From an uncultured Eubacteriales bacterium (GTDB lineage: Bacteria; Bacillota_A; Clostridia; Christensenellales; Aristaeellaceae), in NCBI GenBank assembly GCA_900553645.1, contig USEE01000048.1, forward strand, positions 1-8,157: a stretch of DNA of 8,157 bases, given 5' to 3'. Numbering within the stretch: the first letter of the stretch is position 1; each line of letters opens with the position of its first letter. Below the pieces are notes generated by a model. That model had not been told where the DNA came from. It did not search any database and saw only the letters and a program-made list of their open reading frames with translations. Positions 6,098 to 8,157 of the stretch are shown in pieces. A program made the translations under genes and the position numbers.

Positions 6098-6958
6098 TTA
6101 TTCGCAGTCCAGCTCGAATATGTCGCTGGCGTGGTTCTGTTCCAGCAGTCCGAGATAAATCTCCTTGCCGGGGCGTATGCCTTCGGCGCACAGTTCATTT
6201 GCAACCGTGTCGTATGCCAGCCGGGGCGTGTTGTTGTTTTCGGAAATGTGGCTCAGCAGTATTACGCGCGTGCCCGTGCGCGCCAGATGCGCCGCCGCCT
6301 GCGCGCACGCGTCGTTGCTCAAATGCCCGCGGTCGGAGAGTATCCGGCGCTTTAAGTTGTCGGGATAGTCGCCGTATATCAGCATGTTGCTGTCGTGATT
6401 GGCCTCCAGCAGCACCAGCTGCGTGCCCTCGATTACGCGCATCCAGCTGTCCGATATGTGGCCTATGTCCGTCGCTACCGCAACCGACGCCGCGCCCACG
6501 TCCAGCCGGTATCCCACCGAGCATACCGCGTCGTGCGGCGTCTTGAACGGCGTTACGTTTATATCGCCTATGTAAAAGTCCTGCCCGGGTGTTATCGCGC
6601 GCATGTCGCGCTCGGGTATCGGGCGCTGGCTGCTCTTTGCGTTTATGGCATTTAGCGTCTGCGCGCTGGCGTATACCGGCAGATCGTGTCTGCGCGAAAG
6701 CGCGGCACAGGACTTAATATGATCGGAATGCTCGTGACTGATAAGTATCGCGCTGATTGACGCGGGGTCGACCGGCGCGGGCGAGTTTTCACTTACGCGC
6801 TTTAGTCCCGCCGCGATGTCGCGCTGTGCAATGCCGCAGTCGATCAGTATGTGCGTGCTGCCATAGCCTACATATATGCAATTGCCCTTGGAGCCGCTGG
6901 CCAGCGCGCACAGCCGCAGTCGGCGCGCGGGCTGAATATCGGGAATCGGAATCGTCAT
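6098..6958 (-). CDS. walJ: WalJ (YycJ)-type metallo-beta-lactamase-fold hydrolase, 286 aa
   Basis: This is a two-metal MBL-fold enzyme of the WalJ/YycJ group, probably a nuclease-type hydrolase in the cytoplasm, linked in Bacillus and Streptococcus to cell-wall and DNA-replication or repair phenotypes. The N-terminal strand holds LASGSKGNCIYVG (19-31). Metal ligands are visible in ISHEHSDH (73-80), His142 in KTPHDAVCSVGY and Asp164 in ATDIGH. The group-specific stretches LLEANHDSNML (183-193), DRGHLSN (209-215) and LLSHISENNNTP (234-245) are all present. Length is close to the usual 260-270 aa; the first 14 residues are probably extra. The start is supported by AAGGAG (6972-6967), eight bases from ATG. 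rlmH follows, the order also seen in Bacillus, but no walRK genes are in the window on either side of the pair. Confidence 0.92.
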   Translation of the reverse strand: MTIPIPDIQPARRLRLCALASGSKGNCIYVGYGSTHILIDCGIAQRDIAAGLKRVSENSPAPVDPASISAILISHEHSDHIKSCAALSRRHDLPVYASAQTLNAINAKSSQRPIPERDMRAITPGQDFYIGDINVTPFKTPHDAVCSVGYRLDVGAASVAVATDIGHISDSWMRVIEGTQLVLLEANHDSNMLIYGDYPDNLKRRILSDRGHLSNDACAQAAAHLARTGTRVILLSHISENNNTPRLAYDTVANELCAEGIRPGKEIYLGLLEQNHASDIFELDCE

Positions 6959-7005
6959 GCAATGAACTCCTTATGGTAAATAAAAGGCCGAATGTTGCCG
7001 ATTGG

Positions 7006-7034
7006 ATTATAGCATAGCCCATGCTCAAATGCAA
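7006..7034 (-). promoter_or_regulatory. Promoter of the walJ-rlmH operon (extended -10)
   Basis: On the - strand the perfect -10 hexamer TATAAT (7011-7006) is preceded by TGC, making an extended -10. A weak -35 TTGCAT (7034-7029) lies exactly 17 bases upstream. Transcription would start near 6999, giving a leader of about 40 bases. The spacer contains a perfect inverted repeat, AGCAT-GGGCT-ATGCT (7011-7025), which could bind a regulator. Confidence 0.7.
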
Positions 7035-7097
7035 ATGCGACAATCGAGTGACTTACACATATATTTTCGCCAGACAGCCATAATAACTTGAACGCAC

Positions 7098-7126
7098 TTT
7101 TAATTTCCAACCAAATATGATAAAAT
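7098..7126 (+). promoter_or_regulatory. Candidate promoter of the MFS transporter gene
   Basis: An extended -10 motif TGATAAAAT (7118-7126) lies 31 bases before the start codon. A poor -35, TTTTAA (7098-7103), is 17 bases upstream of its hexamer. The stretch from about 7040 to 7130 is clearly AT-rich for this genome and separates two divergent genes, which fits a promoter. TTGAAC at 7088 looks better as a -35 but is too far away. Confidence 0.45.
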
Positions 7127-7157
7127 ATGACGACGATTTGGCATGGAGGCGCATTCG

Positions 7158-8157
7158 ATGAAATATCCGATCAAGATCGCGTCGGCGATGGCCGCGTACT
7201 ATGCGGTTACAGGCGTATATCAGAACTACATCTCCAAATACTTCGGCGCGCAGGGACTTACCGACGGCGAGATAGGCGTACTGATGGCCGCGCCACCGCT
7301 GATCTCGCTGATCGCGCAGCCCGTGTGGGGCACGCTGGGCGACCGCGCTAGGAGCAAGAACGCCGTGTTCAGGCTGATGTACGTCGCGTCGGCGATACTG
7401 GTGCTCAGTTATCTTATCAGCTCGTCTTTTTGGTATCTGCTGTTTGCGGTGCTGGCGTATTCGTTTTTCTTTACCGCCTTGCAGCCCATGAACGACGCGA
7501 TTGTGCTGGAGGCGCTGGGTGGTAGGCCGTTCGGGCCGATACGCATGGCGGGCACGCTTACGTTCGCGATTGTGTCGCCGCTGGCGGGTGCGATAATCGG
7601 CGATAACTGGAGCGCGTCGATATGGATGACGGGCGCACTGCTCATCGCCGCGGCGCTGGTCACGTTCCTGCTGCCCAACGTGCCCGGCCATCAGAGCGAG
7701 CAGGGGCATAAGAAGATGAAGTTCACCGAGCTGCTGAAGCAGAAGGAACTCGTGCTGCTGCTGGGCTTTGTGATGCCGCTGCAAATATCGATGGGCTACT
7801 TCTATACGTACTTCTCGCTGCACTTTACCGAGCTGGAGGGCGCTAATTCCACGCTGCTGGGGCTGTGCTATACGATTTCGTCTATCGCCGAGGTGCCGTT
7901 TCTGCTCCTGTCCAACAAACTCTATAAGCGTTTCGGCGCGGGCAAGCTGTTAATCTCCGCGGGCATATCGGTTACAGTCCGCTGGATACTGCTGGGCAGT
8001 CTTACCAATGTATACGCGGTCATGGCGACGCAGCTTTTCCACGGCTGGGGCTTCATAGTCATGACTGTCACAATGGCTTACTATATAAACGACCATGTGC
8101 CCGCCGAGCTGAAAGCGTCGGGTCAGATGCTGCTGGGCGTGGTGGGATTCGGCATTG
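7158..8157 (+). CDS. MFS transporter, MFS_1-like (sugar/nucleoside:H+ symporter type), 3' truncated
   Basis: The frame is open from ATG to the window edge (333 codons, no stop); family members are about 380-400 aa, so roughly the last two helices are missing. The product is an inner-membrane carrier with many hydrophobic helices. After the first helix (about 7-27) comes LTDGEIGVLMAAPPLISLI and the cytoplasmic loop QPVWGTLGDRARSK (54-67), the motif A-like turn between helices 2 and 3. FGPIRMAGTLTF (125-136) matches the R-x-x-GS/T motif at helix 5 of MFS_1-like and LacY-type symporters. A hydrophilic central loop spans about 174-196. AEVPFLL (244-250) and PAELKASGQMLLG (315-327) are also typical of the group. 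The substrate cannot be told. GGAGG (7145-7149) sets the start. The gene diverges from walJ. Confidence 0.85.
   Translation, partial: MKYPIKIASAMAAYYAVTGVYQNYISKYFGAQGLTDGEIGVLMAAPPLISLIAQPVWGTLGDRARSKNAVFRLMYVASAILVLSYLISSSFWYLLFAVLAYSFFFTALQPMNDAIVLEALGGRPFGPIRMAGTLTFAIVSPLAGAIIGDNWSASIWMTGALLIAAALVTFLLPNVPGHQSEQGHKKMKFTELLKQKELVLLLGFVMPLQISMGYFYTYFSLHFTELEGANSTLLGLCYTISSIAEVPFLLLSNKLYKRFGAGKLLISAGISVTVRWILLGSLTNVYAVMATQLFHGWGFIVMTVTMAYYINDHVPAELKASGQMLLGVVGFGI

Noticed and set aside
6082..6204. A longer rlmH start adding 41 residues
   Set aside because: The extension overlaps the 3' end of walJ in another frame and does not resemble RlmH. The internal ATG at 6081 has GGAGG nine bases upstream and gives the normal family length.
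7088..7121. TTGAAC with TATGAT as the transporter promoter
   Set aside because: The spacing is 22 bases, too long for a sigma-70 type promoter. The nearby extended -10 is preferred.
7053..7823. A 256-codon - strand frame opposite the transporter gene
   Set aside because: The + strand frame encodes a clear membrane transporter with a good ribosome binding site. The - strand product is Arg/His-rich and matches nothing, and it runs through the divergent promoter region.

Overview
The window reads as chromosomal DNA from a GC-rich member of the Firmicutes, most likely an uncultured clostridial lineage. The reasons are strong GGAGG-type ribosome binding sites before almost every gene, a walJ-rlmH pair, an Eis-type acetyltransferase, and a membrane-anchored MurF-type ligase next to a Ddl-type ligase. 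No phage, IS, CRISPR, tRNA or rRNA signal was found. The taxonomic placement is inference. Two genes are cut by the window edges: an N-acetyltransferase tail at the left and an MFS transporter at the right.

Left part, + strand: the last 23 codons of a GNAT acetyltransferase are followed 36 bases later by an alpha/beta hydrolase (109-885). After a 170-base gap holding a plausible promoter and a leader hairpin comes a two-gene cell-wall unit. Its first gene is a Mur ligase of MurF type with an N-terminal multi-helix membrane domain (1056-2636). Its second is a D-Ala-D-Ala ligase-type ATP-grasp enzyme with an unusual active-site loop and a Gly/Lys-rich tail (2664-3932). Ddl makes the D-Ala-D-Ala dipeptide that MurF joins to the UDP-MurNAc-tripeptide, so the two would catalyse consecutive steps. 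A very strong intrinsic terminator closes the unit (3958-4005).

Middle and right part, - strand: an Eis-like acetyltransferase (4236-5480) has its own terminator (4160-4195) facing the ddl terminator, and a possible promoter of its own. To its right, also on the - strand, walJ (MBL-fold hydrolase, 6098-6958) and rlmH (23S rRNA methyltransferase, 5584-6081) form a tight operon. It is driven by a good extended -10 promoter at 7006-7034. Divergently, an MFS_1-like transporter starts at 7158 and runs off the window.

Nothing here is an obviously new defence or mobile system. The items most worth a second look are the membrane-anchored MurF/atypical Ddl pair with its Gly/Lys tail, and a leader element shared by the hydrolase and Mur ligase genes: a 17-base repeat that forms a hairpin, followed by a near-identical start region with TTA as second codon.
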